NCBI RefSeq assembly: GCF_046244365.1
Contig: NZ_CP176395.1
Coordinates: 2,790,001-2,854,000, forward strand
Length of the DNA: 64,000 bases
From: Paenibacillus_V sp046244365
GTDB taxonomy: Bacteria; Bacillota; Bacilli; Paenibacillales; NBRC-103111
Reading direction: 5' to 3'
Under the pieces are notes generated by a model, which saw only the letters and a list, made by a program, of their open reading frames with translations, was not told the DNA's origin and made no database searches. A program made the translations under genes and the position numbers. Shown here piece by piece: positions 48,456-58,021 of this stretch (its first letter is position 1; every line of letters starts with the position of its first letter).

Positions 48456-51400
48456 GTGAAGAGAAAGCTGTACGCATACGTGTCGCTAGTATTGTGTTTT
48501 ACGCTGTTGTTCGGCTCGTTTTCGTTATGGAAAGCAGCGCCGGCAGAAGCCAAATCGACCAGGATTGCGATCGTGGACGAGGTTGGCGGGACCGTCAACG
48601 TCAAGAGCGCAGGAGGATCAAAGTCCTACGAGGCTTATGTGGACATGGCGCTTAACGAGGGAGATTACATAACGACGGAAGAAGATTCCTACTTGGTCGT
48701 CAAAATTAAAGATACCGAGGACGAGCTGACGATCGGGGCAAATTCCGAAATATACGTATCGGATTTGGCAGTCAAAGGATCCGGCAAGAAGTCCAAGATC
48801 AAAATGTGGGCCGGCTCGCTCTGGTCCTCCGTTAAAAAGCTTGCGGGTGTCGACGAGTTCGAGGTCGAGACGCCGACGGCGGTTATGGGCGTGCGCGGGA
48901 CGAATGTGCTCACAACGGTGAATCCGGTAACCGGCCAATCCTCTTACACCGCGTTGTCCGGGTTTCTCAGGGTGATATCGAACCAACGCGATGCAAAGGG
49001 ACTGAACGGCCAAACGCTAGTTCTCCCCTCGCAGCAAATTAGCCTGGATAGCGGGGAAGAGCTCGATGACTTGGGAACGAAGCTCGGCATAGTCGATACG
49101 AATGAAATCGTGAAGCAAGCATCGGCTAAGATCATTGAAGCGATCTTGAAGAATAAAGCCGATATCGACCGGGAGAACGACGAATTTATTCAGAAGAAGA
49201 AGAAAGAGCTGGAACAAGGAACAAGCGGCAGCGACGATGGTTCGCTTATTATCAAAGACCAGAACGAATTGGATAAAGTAAACAAAAACTTGAACAATCT
49301 GATCGGGAACGTGATCAAATCGGCCATCCAGAACGGCAAAGTGGATAAGGAGGAGCTCCAGAAACGAATTGACGCTGCCAATAGCAAAACGAACGATCCT
49401 GCCAAGAAGCTCGATTTGAACAAGGTCGAAGAGCTCGATAAAACGGCCGGCACGGATCCCGAACGTGAAAAGGCTAAAAAAACCGCTCTCGAGCGGCTGG
49501 AGTTGGAGAAAAAGAAGCGGGCTGAAGCAGCGAAAGCGTCGGCCGATAAAATCAAGAAGCAGCTTGAGCTTATCCTGCTGCAAATCGAATTAGATAAAAA
49601 AAGGCTAAGCGAGGCCAATGCGAACAGTTTAAAGCAGCAGCAGGAAAAAGCGAAGCAAGAGCTGCTGAACAAGATGACTCCCGAGGAGCGCAAGCGGTTC
49701 GAAGAGGCGGAGCGAAAGAATCAGCCGACACCGACTCCTGCGCCGACGGATTCGTCCGGCACCGGTACGACGGTGCAGCCACCGTCGGCACCGGCCAATG
49801 TAGTTGCGGTAGCCCTTCCGGACGGCAAAGTAAAGCTGTCGTGGGGTTCCGTAAGCGGAGCGACATCGTATTCGGTTCTGCGCAGTACGAAGCAAGATGG
49901 AGAATATGTCTCTGCAGCGAACGGCTTAAGCAATACAAGTTATACGGATAGCGACACGGTCACGGGAACTTCTTACTATTATAAAATCATTGCCCGCAAT
50001 AATGGGGGAAATAGCCAAGCGTCGCCGATCGCCTATGCGTTGTCGCAAATCGCGAAACCCGGCAAGCCCTCCATTAAAGGAATTTCGGCAGGCGACGGAA
50101 AAGTAGGACTGTCGTGGGAAAGCGTTTCGAATGCGGATAGTTACACGGTAAAACGCAGTTTATCGGAAGTCGGTCCGTTCACGGATGTAAAAACGGGATT
50201 GAAGGAAACGGTCTATGAAGATACGGGATTGACGAACGGGACGAATTACTACTATCAAGTGTATGCCGTCAACGCAGGCGGTGAAAGCGAACCTTCCTCT
50301 CCGGTTCATGCGCTTCCGCAAGCCAAGCCTTCTATACCGACAGGAGTAACCGCTGCACCCGGCGATAGTATCATAACCTTGACGTGGTCCGGCGTAGAGG
50401 GGGCGACAAGCTATACCGTGAAGCGGAGCTTGGAGGCAAACGGTCCGTTCGAGACCGTTGAGAGCGGACTTACGACAAACACCTTCATTGATACCGCTTT
50501 GACGAACGGCCAAAAATATTATTACCTTGTCATCGCAGTAAATGCGGTAGGCGAGAGCGAAGCGTCTTTGGTCGCATACGGAACGCCGCAAATCGAGAAA
50601 CCGGGCAAGCCTTTCATTCCTTTGGTTTCATCCGGCAATGGCCAAGTCAGTCTTTCCTGGCTTGCTGTCACAGGTGCAACTTCTTATACGGTGAAGCGCG
50701 GGTTGTCGCGTACAGGGTCGTTTACGGAAACGGCAAGCGGTTTGACGGGGTTGACCTATGTGGATCAAAATTTAACGAACGGGACGGAGTATTTCTATCA
50801 GATCATTGCCGTCAACGCGGGCGGCGAAAGCGTACCGTCCGATATTGTCAGCACGGTACCGAATGTGCCTATGCCATCGCCTGTAGATCAATTGACCGCA
50901 ACTGTCGAAGCTTCGAAAGTGAAGCTTAGTTGGAAGGCTAACGGAGCATGGACGGAAGGCTACAAGGTGATGCGAAGTACAACCGCTAACGAGGGGTACG
51001 TACTAGTAAACACACTGGCAAGCACGGAGAACAGCTATGCCGATGTGAATGTCATGATCGGCACCACGTATTACTACAAAATCGTTTCGTATAATAGCGC
51101 TGGAATAGTAGAATCGGAAACGGTGCACGCCATCCCTCTGCCGCCGGCTCCGACCGATCTGGGGGCAACGACCGGAGACGGCCAAGTTCCGTTGTTTTGG
51201 ACGGCAGTTACAGGTGCCAGCGGCTACAAGATCAAGAGAAGCGACAGCATGTTCAGCGGCTATACCGTCATTCAAGACAATTGGAGCGGAACCTCTTACG
51301 TGGATTTCAATGTTACGAATGATGAAACCTATTATTATAAAGTATCCGCTATAGTAAATGGCGTCGAAAGCGCCGATACGTATGTCGTATTCGTGAAGCC

Positions 51401-52220
51401 GGAAGCCCCAACGATTCCCGTTACCGGCGTATCGTTCAGTCCGGATTTGTCAGATCTAGAAATGCAGCAGGGCAGGACACATCAAATGGTGTCTGAAATA
51501 AATCCGCCAAATGCAACGAACAAAGAGGTTAGCTGGAGCTCGAATAATGAAGCAGTTGCAACCGTTGATAACGAAGGTTTGGTAACAGCCATATCCCCAG
51601 GCACTGCTACTATTACCGTAAAGACGGACGATGGCGGGTTTACCAAGTCCATCCAAGTCACCGTCCAACAACCTGTTCCTTCCAACCATATAACGTTCGA
51701 GTTGACGCCGAATGCGGGCACTTACGCGGACGGGGAAACGTTGACGCTCAGCGTCTTTGGCGAAAATATACCGAACCTTTACGGCTTGGAAGTGAATTTG
51801 AGCGGCCTTCTTCATTATAGTACAGACGGGAATCCGTACCTCAGAATGCTCTCGCTGTCTCCGAATGGTATTGTAGATTCGCAGCTATTCTCCCATGAGA
51901 ACAGCATAAGCACGCTGCATCCCGTACCATCTGCCATACACGGCTCGGATTCCCCTGGAAAACGTCGCTTTGATTACGTATATGCGGCTCTGTTTGACGG
52001 AACTCATGTCAATGAAGATCAAGCGGTTGGAAGCAAAAAGCTGCTGTTCAGGATCCCGCTTAAAGTAGAAGCAATCAAAGGATCGGGTGTCACAGACCAA
52101 ACGATAGACGGAACGTTGACCGTTAAGGTGCTTATCACGGACAAAACGGGAGAGAAGTCCGTTTACGCGGCTCCGTATACCAAAATCATTACAGCTACGC
52201 CAAGAGGTAGTCTGGATTAG
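48456..52220 (+). CDS. Secreted FecR / coiled-coil / six Fn3 / Big_2 / cohesin-like protein
   Basis: A 1254-aa exported protein. Order: signal peptide (1-32), FecR domain (about 38-200, VDEVGGTVNVKS, then VETPTAVMGVRGTN), a long Lys/Glu-rich coiled coil (about 210-425), a Pro/Thr linker (425-445), six Fn3 domains (starting about 445, 535, 627, 716, 808 and 896, each with the KLSW and YYYKI strands), a Big_2 domain (about 986-1070, EVSWSSNNEAVATVDNEGLV, ISPGTATITV) and a C-terminal cohesin-like domain (from about 1075). The start is GTG behind GGAGGAAGGAGATTTCCA. It probably sits in or on the cell wall as a multidomain adhesin or scaffold; the FecR domain links it to the divergent CHASE2 cyclase (inference). 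No LPXTG was seen. Confidence 0.9.
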   Translation: MKRKLYAYVSLVLCFTLLFGSFSLWKAAPAEAKSTRIAIVDEVGGTVNVKSAGGSKSYEAYVDMALNEGDYITTEEDSYLVVKIKDTEDELTIGANSEIYVSDLAVKGSGKKSKIKMWAGSLWSSVKKLAGVDEFEVETPTAVMGVRGTNVLTTVNPVTGQSSYTALSGFLRVISNQRDAKGLNGQTLVLPSQQISLDSGEELDDLGTKLGIVDTNEIVKQASAKIIEAILKNKADIDRENDEFIQKKKKELEQGTSGSDDGSLIIKDQNELDKVNKNLNNLIGNVIKSAIQNGKVDKEELQKRIDAANSKTNDPAKKLDLNKVEELDKTAGTDPEREKAKKTALERLELEKKKRAEAAKASADKIKKQLELILLQIELDKKRLSEANANSLKQQQEKAKQELLNKMTPEERKRFEEAERKNQPTPTPAPTDSSGTGTTVQPPSAPANVVAVALPDGKVKLSWGSVSGATSYSVLRSTKQDGEYVSAANGLSNTSYTDSDTVTGTSYYYKIIARNNGGNSQASPIAYALSQIAKPGKPSIKGISAGDGKVGLSWESVSNADSYTVKRSLSEVGPFTDVKTGLKETVYEDTGLTNGTNYYYQVYAVNAGGESEPSSPVHALPQAKPSIPTGVTAAPGDSIITLTWSGVEGATSYTVKRSLEANGPFETVESGLTTNTFIDTALTNGQKYYYLVIAVNAVGESEASLVAYGTPQIEKPGKPFIPLVSSGNGQVSLSWLAVTGATSYTVKRGLSRTGSFTETASGLTGLTYVDQNLTNGTEYFYQIIAVNAGGESVPSDIVSTVPNVPMPSPVDQLTATVEASKVKLSWKANGAWTEGYKVMRSTTANEGYVLVNTLASTENSYADVNVMIGTTYYYKIVSYNSAGIVESETVHAIPLPPAPTDLGATTGDGQVPLFWTAVTGASGYKIKRSDSMFSGYTVIQDNWSGTSYVDFNVTNDETYYYKVSAIVNGVESADTYVVFVKPEAPTIPVTGVSFSPDLSDLEMQQGRTHQMVSEINPPNATNKEVSWSSNNEAVATVDNEGLVTAISPGTATITVKTDDGGFTKSIQVTVQQPVPSNHITFELTPNAGTYADGETLTLSVFGENIPNLYGLEVNLSGLLHYSTDGNPYLRMLSLSPNGIVDSQLFSHENSISTLHPVPSAIHGSDSPGKRRFDYVYAALFDGTHVNEDQAVGSKKLLFRIPLKVEAIKGSGVTDQTIDGTLTVKVLITDKTGEKSVYAAPYTKIITATPRGSLD

Positions 52221-52243
52221 TAAGCAAGAAAAAGGAGATTGCC

Positions 52244-53836
52244 ATGAAAAAGATTCATAAAGTGTTAGCCGCCTCCGTCATGGCCGCCGTCTTGTCCGGC
52301 GGTACGGGAGCGGCAGCCGCAGGACTTGCCGGCGAGGGTGTTTATGGCAGCGGCGAATCCTCTCAGCTACTGACGAACGTGATGCCATACGCCGGTACAG
52401 GCGATTTCGGGGATCGGGCGGAAAGCTTGGCGAAAGCGACGTTCCGCACCCCGCAGAGCATTGCGGTTACGCCTGACGGAACGCTATACGTATCGGATGC
52501 AAGGAATAACGCGCTTCGCAAAATTAGCGGCAGTACCGTCTTATCGTTTGCCGGCGTCAGCAAAGTAGTGGACATGCGGGGATTTCCGATCGGCGGCCTG
52601 CAGGACGGAAAGCCCGACGAATCGTTCTTCCAGTCGCCTTCCGGGATAGCGATCGACGGCAAAGGCAACGTCTATGTGGCCGACACCGAGAACAATGCCA
52701 TCCGCAAAGTCGATGCCGGCGGTAACGTTACGACCGTAGCGGGCGACGGCATCATCGGAGACAAGAACGGCAAAGGCAAGGATGCTCGATTCCATCATCC
52801 TGGCGATGTGGCGGTAACGGCTGACGGGACGGTATATGTAGCCGATACGCTAAACCATTCGATCCGCAAGATAACGACTGACGGAACCGTTTCTACGCTG
52901 AACGCACTATCGATGCGGGCCGTGGAGAAAAAACCGGGAACGGCCGAGGCGGCAGGCGATTTTGAGGACGGTCCGATCGGCAAAGCGAAATTCAACGAGC
53001 CTTCCGGCTTGGCGCTTGACGAGAAAGGCAATCTGTACGTCAGCGACACCGGCAACCAGCGGATCCGTTATATCGATTTCGCAGCAGGAACCGTTACGAC
53101 GGCTGCAGGAGCAGGCGAGGCGGGTAAGAGCCTGTATGCGCCGGGCGATTTTGCCGACGGTGCGGCTGCCAAAGCCAGATTCAATTTCCCGGTAGGTCTC
53201 GGAATGACCAAAGAGGGCGGCTTGCTGATCGCCGACAGCTTAAACCATTCCATCCGTTACTTGTACAAGGGCGCCGTTCAGACGATAGCCGGGGATAGCG
53301 GACAGTTCTCAGGTTCGGACAACGGCGTTGATCGCGTGGCTTCTTTCAATAAGCCGTCGGACGTGGCCGAAGGAGCTGACGGCTCGATATACGTGACGGA
53401 TGCCTTTAACAATCAGATCCGCCGCGTCATTCCGTATCGGCTTCCCGCGGATTTGGCCGGTGGTGATGCGATCAAGGTTGTGTACGAAACGAAGCAAGTC
53501 GAATTCGATACGCTGCCGGAGCTTTCGAACGGGCGTACGATGGTGCCGGTTCGCGCCATTGCGGAAGCTGCGGGCTTCACGGTCGAGTACATCGATGAGG
53601 GCGAGCTTATTTTGCTCAAAAAGGGCGGCATAACCGTAGAAATGGCAATCGGCCGCGAAACGGTCCGCACGATCGAGAATGGCCGACAGGACGACGTTCG
53701 GACGATCGATGCCGCGCCATATAAAAAGGACGGGCGTACGCTCGTTCCGGTTCGTTTCTTCGCCGAGCAGATCGGGCTCGATGTGCAGTGGAATCAAGCG
53801 CGGCAAACGGCGATCTTGCGCCTTGCGGTTGAATAG
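52244..53836 (+). CDS. Exported NHL-repeat protein with copper amine oxidase N-like domain
   Basis: A 530-aa secreted protein. Signal peptide (about 1-27) is followed by NHL beta-propeller repeats (about 45-385; repeated patterns such as PQSIAVTPDGTLYVSDARNN, PSGIAIDGKGNVYVADTENN and PSGLALDEKGNLYVSDTGNQ) and a C-terminal pair of Copper amine oxidase N-terminal domain repeats (about 410-530, GRTMVPVRAIAEAAGFTVEY and GRTLVPVRFFAEQIGLDVQW), a common Paenibacillus envelope module. AAAAAGGAGATTGCC precedes the ATG. It starts 23 nt after the FecR/Fn3 gene and is in the same operon. Confidence 0.92.
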   Translation: MKKIHKVLAASVMAAVLSGGTGAAAAGLAGEGVYGSGESSQLLTNVMPYAGTGDFGDRAESLAKATFRTPQSIAVTPDGTLYVSDARNNALRKISGSTVLSFAGVSKVVDMRGFPIGGLQDGKPDESFFQSPSGIAIDGKGNVYVADTENNAIRKVDAGGNVTTVAGDGIIGDKNGKGKDARFHHPGDVAVTADGTVYVADTLNHSIRKITTDGTVSTLNALSMRAVEKKPGTAEAAGDFEDGPIGKAKFNEPSGLALDEKGNLYVSDTGNQRIRYIDFAAGTVTTAAGAGEAGKSLYAPGDFADGAAAKARFNFPVGLGMTKEGGLLIADSLNHSIRYLYKGAVQTIAGDSGQFSGSDNGVDRVASFNKPSDVAEGADGSIYVTDAFNNQIRRVIPYRLPADLAGGDAIKVVYETKQVEFDTLPELSNGRTMVPVRAIAEAAGFTVEYIDEGELILLKKGGITVEMAIGRETVRTIENGRQDDVRTIDAAPYKKDGRTLVPVRFFAEQIGLDVQWNQARQTAILRLAVE

Positions 53837-53861
53837 GCTTTACGCAACTTGACTCAACGTT

Positions 53862-53900
53862 TCGGTCCATGCGGCCGGAACGTTTTCTTTTTGATCGGGT
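53862..53900 (+). terminator. Probable terminator
   Basis: AACGTTTCGGTCC pairs with GGCCGGAACGTT around ATGC, then TTCTTTTT. Confidence 0.6.
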
Positions 53901-53978
53901 TCGGCATGGCGGGATTTTTGACGCTTCAAACTTCGTTGTCCTTTACCGATATAGTAAATAACTGTAAGGGGGGAGCAA

Positions 53979-55358
53979 ATGGAAGAGGATCGTCTCTATT
54001 TGAAAAAATTCGTGCAGCAGCATCCCGAGAACAAGATGGGATGGTACTTGCTCGGCAAGGAGTACGTCGCGCAAGGCAAGGACGCTAAGGCTGCCTATTG
54101 CTTCGCCCAGGCAGGGGAAGTATACGAAGCTTATGAAGCCAAAAAAATAAACGTGAAGCTGCCTGAGCATCTTTATATGGAAGGCGCGCCTAATGGGGAG
54201 CAAACGGCGGCAAGCCGGAGCAAATGGACGAATAAATGGCGGTTTGCCATGCTGCTGCTCATTTTGGCGCTGCTGTCAACCGTAGCGACCGCTCCCGAGA
54301 GCTGGCGGCCGCGAAAAGAAGAACCTGCGGCAGTCGTTGCGGCTGCGACGGATGCGGCGGTGTTCTACACGCATGCCTTCAGCAACCCGCTGGAGAAGAA
54401 AAACGCGCTTCAGACGATTTTTTTTCCGCAGCGGGCTTCTTGGAAATACGCCGTGCTGGCCAAAGGGGTACTAAGTGCCGACGGAAAATGGGTTTTGTGG
54501 CCGAAGAAGCCGGTTATCGAGCTGACGAGCGAACGTTCGGACATTACCGGACAGCCGGATGTCGCCTACTACGACGACGAACGCTGCAACTGCAAGCCGG
54601 GCGATTCCACGAAAGCGAAGCAAACGACGGAAAGCTGGATGGCGGTCGAGGAGGAGCTAGCCGTGCTTCGCTCTTCGCTGATCGCATACTCGAAGCAAAA
54701 CGAAGGAGCGCTCCCGGAATCGATCGAAAAGCTTTCCGGCGACTATCCGCGCAACGTCCTCCCCGGATTTACGGAGACGATGAAACAGGCGTATCCTGCG
54801 ATTGCCGCTCAGCTTGCGCAGGGTAAGCCCGCTGGCGACAGCGGCGGATCTTCGACCGCCCAGGCTCAACCCGAGAAGACGGCGGCGGAAAACCATTACG
54901 GCAATACGCCGCTCGAAGAAAAGCTGGAAATCGTCGTCGACAAAGAGAACCACCGGCTTGCGCTCGTAAGCGGCAAAATCATAATCCGCAACTATGCGGT
55001 AGGGCTTGGCGGGGATAAGACGCCGGAGCAAACGTTTGTCATCAGCGAGAAGGTGCGCAACCCGAACGGCCGCTCGAACGGCGATTTCGGCAGCAGGGGA
55101 ATGACGCTTTCCGATACGCTGTTTGCGATTCACGGGACGAACGACCCCACGAGCATCGGGAAGGATAAGTCGCTCGGCTGTATTCGGATGCGCAAGGAAG
55201 ACGTAGAGGAGCTGTTCGACATGGTGCCGATCGGAACGAAGGTAACGATCGGTCAGGGCGGATTGCCTGCAGAGGAGAGCATTGGCGAGGTTCGTTTTAA
55301 ACTGGAGCCGCTATTCGAAGAAACAAACCCGCGCAAAGTGTATCGTTGGTTAAAATGA
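53979..55358 (+). CDS. Membrane L,D-transpeptidase (YkuD) with TPR-like head
   Basis: A 459-aa protein. The cytosolic head (1-50) resembles a TPR (WYLLGKEYVAQGKDAKAAYC), one membrane helix lies at about 88-105, a linker of unknown function with CNCKPG follows, and the YkuD catalytic domain spans about 315-440. The catalytic His and Cys are in AIHGTNDPTSIGKDKSLGCIRM. Such enzymes make 3-3 cross-links in peptidoglycan. AAGGGGGGAGCAA precedes the ATG. It lies 142 nt after the NHL gene with a probable terminator in between, so it may be a separate transcript of the same envelope locus. Confidence 0.88.
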   Translation: MEEDRLYLKKFVQQHPENKMGWYLLGKEYVAQGKDAKAAYCFAQAGEVYEAYEAKKINVKLPEHLYMEGAPNGEQTAASRSKWTNKWRFAMLLLILALLSTVATAPESWRPRKEEPAAVVAAATDAAVFYTHAFSNPLEKKNALQTIFFPQRASWKYAVLAKGVLSADGKWVLWPKKPVIELTSERSDITGQPDVAYYDDERCNCKPGDSTKAKQTTESWMAVEEELAVLRSSLIAYSKQNEGALPESIEKLSGDYPRNVLPGFTETMKQAYPAIAAQLAQGKPAGDSGGSSTAQAQPEKTAAENHYGNTPLEEKLEIVVDKENHRLALVSGKIIIRNYAVGLGGDKTPEQTFVISEKVRNPNGRSNGDFGSRGMTLSDTLFAIHGTNDPTSIGKDKSLGCIRMRKEDVEELFDMVPIGTKVTIGQGGLPAEESIGEVRFKLEPLFEETNPRKVYRWLK

Positions 55359-55362
55359 ACGT

Positions 55363-55400
55363 AAGAATGCCGCCTGGCGAGACCGGGCGGCATTCTTTCC
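55363..55400 (+). terminator. Terminator
   Basis: AAGAATGCCGCC pairs with GGCGGCATTCTT around a short loop, then TTTCC. Confidence 0.85.
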
Positions 55401-55475
55401 GTCATAGGGGAGAAGCACGGCTTGCGTACCGGGAGTAAGCATGGCCCGGATCTTTTTTGGGCCGCAATCTCCTTC

Positions 55476-55622
55476 TTAGGTGTTGAAAATAATCAGAAGC
55501 GCAACGCCGATCACAATGACACCTAGTACGGAGGCCGTCCAGACGATCGCTTTTTTGTTAACGGTTTCTTGCTTACGTCGCTGCATATGAGCCGGTTTTT
55601 GTTTTCTTTTGACGTTCGACAT
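55476..55622 (-). CDS. Small single-span membrane protein (48 aa)
   Basis: Translation of the minus strand from the ATG at 55622 gives 48 residues: a strongly basic head (MSNVKRKQKPAHMQRRKQET) and one membrane helix (AIVWTASVLGVIVIGVALLI) ending IFNT. AAAGGGTG lies 10 nt upstream of the ATG. The charge pattern predicts the N-terminus inside the cell. It diverges from pyrD. Too short for usual cut-offs; function unknown. Confidence 0.75.
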   Translation of the reverse strand: MSNVKRKQKPAHMQRRKQETVNKKAIVWTASVLGVIVIGVALLIIFNT

Positions 55623-55683
55623 CGCGGCTTAACACCCTTTCCTATGTAAAATCGAATGTGATTCCATGTCATGACTTCAAGAG

Positions 55684-55701
55684 CTTTACTTAGTAAAGCG
55701 C
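55684..55701. promoter_or_regulatory. Palindrome upstream of pyrD
   Basis: GCTTTACTTAGTAAAGC, a 17-nt near-perfect palindrome in the pyrD upstream region; candidate operator. Confidence 0.4.
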
Positions 55702-55732
55702 TTTATTTGGATTTGTCTTCATATTACCATAC

Positions 55733-55825
55733 CGTCATGCGCAAATGTAAGGGCTTTGCTTATAGGACGCATGACGTTCCCGACATTTTTTGCAGCCGGC
55801 CCCGCCTCCGGCTCTTTTCTTTTTG
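55733..55825 (+). terminator. Hairpin plus terminator in the pyrD leader (attenuator candidate)
   Basis: CGTCATGCG (55733-55741) pairs perfectly with CGCATGACG (55768-55776). It is followed by AGCCGG (55794-55799) pairing with CCGGCT (55808-55813) and CTTTTCTTTTT. No plus-strand gene lies upstream. No PyrR-type binding loop was recognised. Confidence 0.55.
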
Positions 55826-55878
55826 CCCGGAAAGCGATAAACTGTCATGTAGACAACTGTGGAACGGAGTGTAGCGAA

Positions 55879-56976
55879 ATGTTGTACGATAAGCTGGCCA
55901 AGCCGATTTTGTTTCAGATGGATGCCGAGAAGGCGCATCATTTGATCGTGGACGGTTTAGGCTCAATGTCCAAAATTCCTGGGGGTAACGCCCTTCTAAG
56001 ACAAATGTATGGGGTAAAGCGCAAGAAGGAGCTCGTAAGCTCCTTGTGGGGAATCGATTTTCCGAACCCGGTAGGGCTTGCGGCAGGACTTGATAAAAAT
56101 GCGGCGGCGGTTCCGATGTTCTCGTCTCTCGGATTCGGATTTATGGAAGTCGGCACCGTTACACCTAAGCCGCAATCCGGCAACGATAAGCCGAGATTGT
56201 TCCGGTTACCGGAGGATGAAGCGCTTATTAACCGGATGGGCTTTAATAACGTCGGCGCGCAAAAAATGGCCGAGCATCTGGCGAAGGTTCCCGTTCACCG
56301 CATTCCCGTTGCCGTCAATATCGGCAAAAATAAGGTAACGCCGAACGAAAAGGCGGAGGACGATTATCGCGCATGTATCCGTCAGTTATACGGCTACGGC
56401 GATTTTTTTGTGGTTAATATCAGTTCGCCAAACACGCCGGACCTGCGTAATCTGCAGTATGGGGATGATTTGCGCAGGCTGCTGGAAGCGGTCAAGGATG
56501 AGATGAACGTCCAGCACCGTTCGGCGGGCGGGAAGGCGAAGCCGGTTTTGGTCAAAATCGCGCCTGACGTCGGCGACGAGGAACTCGAAATGATGGCCGC
56601 GACCATTGCGGCGAGCGGCGTATCCGGCTTGATCGCGACGAATACGACGATCGGCAGGGACGGGCTGAAGCACCCGAACAAGAAGGAAACGGGCGGACTG
56701 AGCGGCCGGCCGGTTACGCATCGATCGACGGAAGTTATCCGTAAGGCGTACCGGATCACGGAGGGCAAGCTGCCGATTATCGGCTGCGGAGGCATATTTA
56801 CGGCGCAGGATGCGTATGCCAAAATACGGGCTGGCGCAAGCCTGGTGGAAGTATATACCTCGCTCATCTACGAAGGGCCGGCACTCATCCGCAGATTGAA
56901 CGACGGGCTGCTGGAGCTGCTGCGCAGAGACGGGTTTCAGCATATTTCGGAAGCGATCGGCGCGGATTTCAAGTAA
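55879..56976 (+). CDS. pyrD: Dihydroorotate dehydrogenase, class 2 (quinone-dependent)
   Basis: Oxidises dihydroorotate to orotate in pyrimidine synthesis, with FMN, passing electrons to quinone. The 365-aa length with an N-terminal helix pair (LYDKLAKPILFQMDAEKAHH) is the membrane-associated class 2 form, not the class 1B PyrD/PyrK of Bacillus. Motifs: NPVGLAAGLDKNAAAVP, TVTPKPQSGNDKPRLFRLPE, NISSPNTPDLRNLQ with the catalytic Ser, and GVSGLIATNTTIGRDGL. ATG at 55879 follows GGAGTGTAGCGAA; the frame extends to 55756 through the leader hairpins, which is not coding. Located outside a pyr operon. Confidence 0.95.
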   Translation: MLYDKLAKPILFQMDAEKAHHLIVDGLGSMSKIPGGNALLRQMYGVKRKKELVSSLWGIDFPNPVGLAAGLDKNAAAVPMFSSLGFGFMEVGTVTPKPQSGNDKPRLFRLPEDEALINRMGFNNVGAQKMAEHLAKVPVHRIPVAVNIGKNKVTPNEKAEDDYRACIRQLYGYGDFFVVNISSPNTPDLRNLQYGDDLRRLLEAVKDEMNVQHRSAGGKAKPVLVKIAPDVGDEELEMMAATIAASGVSGLIATNTTIGRDGLKHPNKKETGGLSGRPVTHRSTEVIRKAYRITEGKLPIIGCGGIFTAQDAYAKIRAGASLVEVYTSLIYEGPALIRRLNDGLLELLRRDGFQHISEAIGADFK

Positions 56977-57108
56977 GCGGCGTCATGCCGCCATGCGGCG
57001 GCAGCCCATGGACGGCACCTTTCGACCGGGAAGAAAGTAAGCTATAGTAGGAACGGACTGTTGCCGCCGGGAAAGTTCGGAATCGTTGCATCGAATGGAG
57101 GCACAACG

Positions 57109-57915
57109 ATGGATGGAAGAAACTGGGCCATGTTTTTGCTGCCTTACGAGCAGGCAGTCGAGGAATTGAAAGTAAAATTTAAAACGCTGCGCAGCGAGCT
57201 GAAGCGCCGGGAAGAATATTCTCCGATCGAATTCGTCACGGGCAGGGTGAAAAGGATTTCCAGCATATTGGAAAAAGCTAAGCGGCTCAGCGTGCCGATG
57301 GATAAAATCGAGACGGGCATCGAGGACATTGCCGGTATCCGGATCATGTGCCAGTTCGTCGAAGACATCGAGAAGCTGTCGCAGCTCATTTGCGCGCGCG
57401 AGGACATGGTGATCGTATACTGCAAAGATTACATCGCCAATAAGAAAGACAGCGGGTATCGCAGCTTTCACATTATCGTCGAATATCCGGTTCAGACGGC
57501 GCTTGGCATGAAGAGAGTGCTGGCGGAAATACAAATTCGCACGCTGGCGATGAACTTCTGGGCGACGATCGAGCATTCCCTTAACTATAAATATAAAGAG
57601 AAGCTGCCCGCAGACGTCACGCACAGATTGAGCAAAGCTGCGGAGGCGGCGTTTTTGCTGGATCAGGAAATGTCCAGTATCCGGGACGAAATTTTGGAAG
57701 CGCAAATCATGTTCGAGGATAAATCGAACGTGGTCTCCAAAGTGCTGAACGACATTCAGCAGCTCTATTTTTATCACCGGGTGCGGGAGGCGGCGCAATT
57801 CCAGCTTCGGTTCAACGAGCTGTGGGAGAAGGAAGAGCTGTGGCAGTTAAAGGATTTGGCGCTCGAAATCGATGAGTCGCTCTCACGGGCCAAGAAGGAT
57901 TATAATAAGCGGTAA
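57109..57915 (+). CDS. relQ: Small alarmone synthetase (GTP pyrophosphokinase, RelQ/YjbM type)
   Basis: Makes (p)ppGpp from ATP and GDP/GTP. The 268-aa protein has the RelA/SpoT synthetase domain without a hydrolase domain: EYSPIEFVTGRVKRISSILE, IEDIAGIRIMCQFVEDIEKL, KDSGYRSFHIIVEYP and EIQIRTLAMNFWATIEHSLN. The head MDGRNWAMFLLPYEQAVEEL closely follows RelQ (YjbM), but the C-terminal tail is about 50 residues longer than Bacillus YjbM. GGAGGCACAACG precedes the ATG at 57109; the frame is open from 57061. Confidence 0.92.
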   Translation: MDGRNWAMFLLPYEQAVEELKVKFKTLRSELKRREEYSPIEFVTGRVKRISSILEKAKRLSVPMDKIETGIEDIAGIRIMCQFVEDIEKLSQLICAREDMVIVYCKDYIANKKDSGYRSFHIIVEYPVQTALGMKRVLAEIQIRTLAMNFWATIEHSLNYKYKEKLPADVTHRLSKAAEAAFLLDQEMSSIRDEILEAQIMFEDKSNVVSKVLNDIQQLYFYHRVREAAQFQLRFNELWEKEELWQLKDLALEIDESLSRAKKDYNKR

Positions 57916-58021
57916 GCGGCTCTTTGGGCGGCAGCTTGCGCGGACGGCCGTTCCTGCGGGAATGGAGGCTTCCGCCAAGCCGGCTGCCTTTTTTGCCCTT
58001 ATATGCAAGGGAGGCTGCGCG

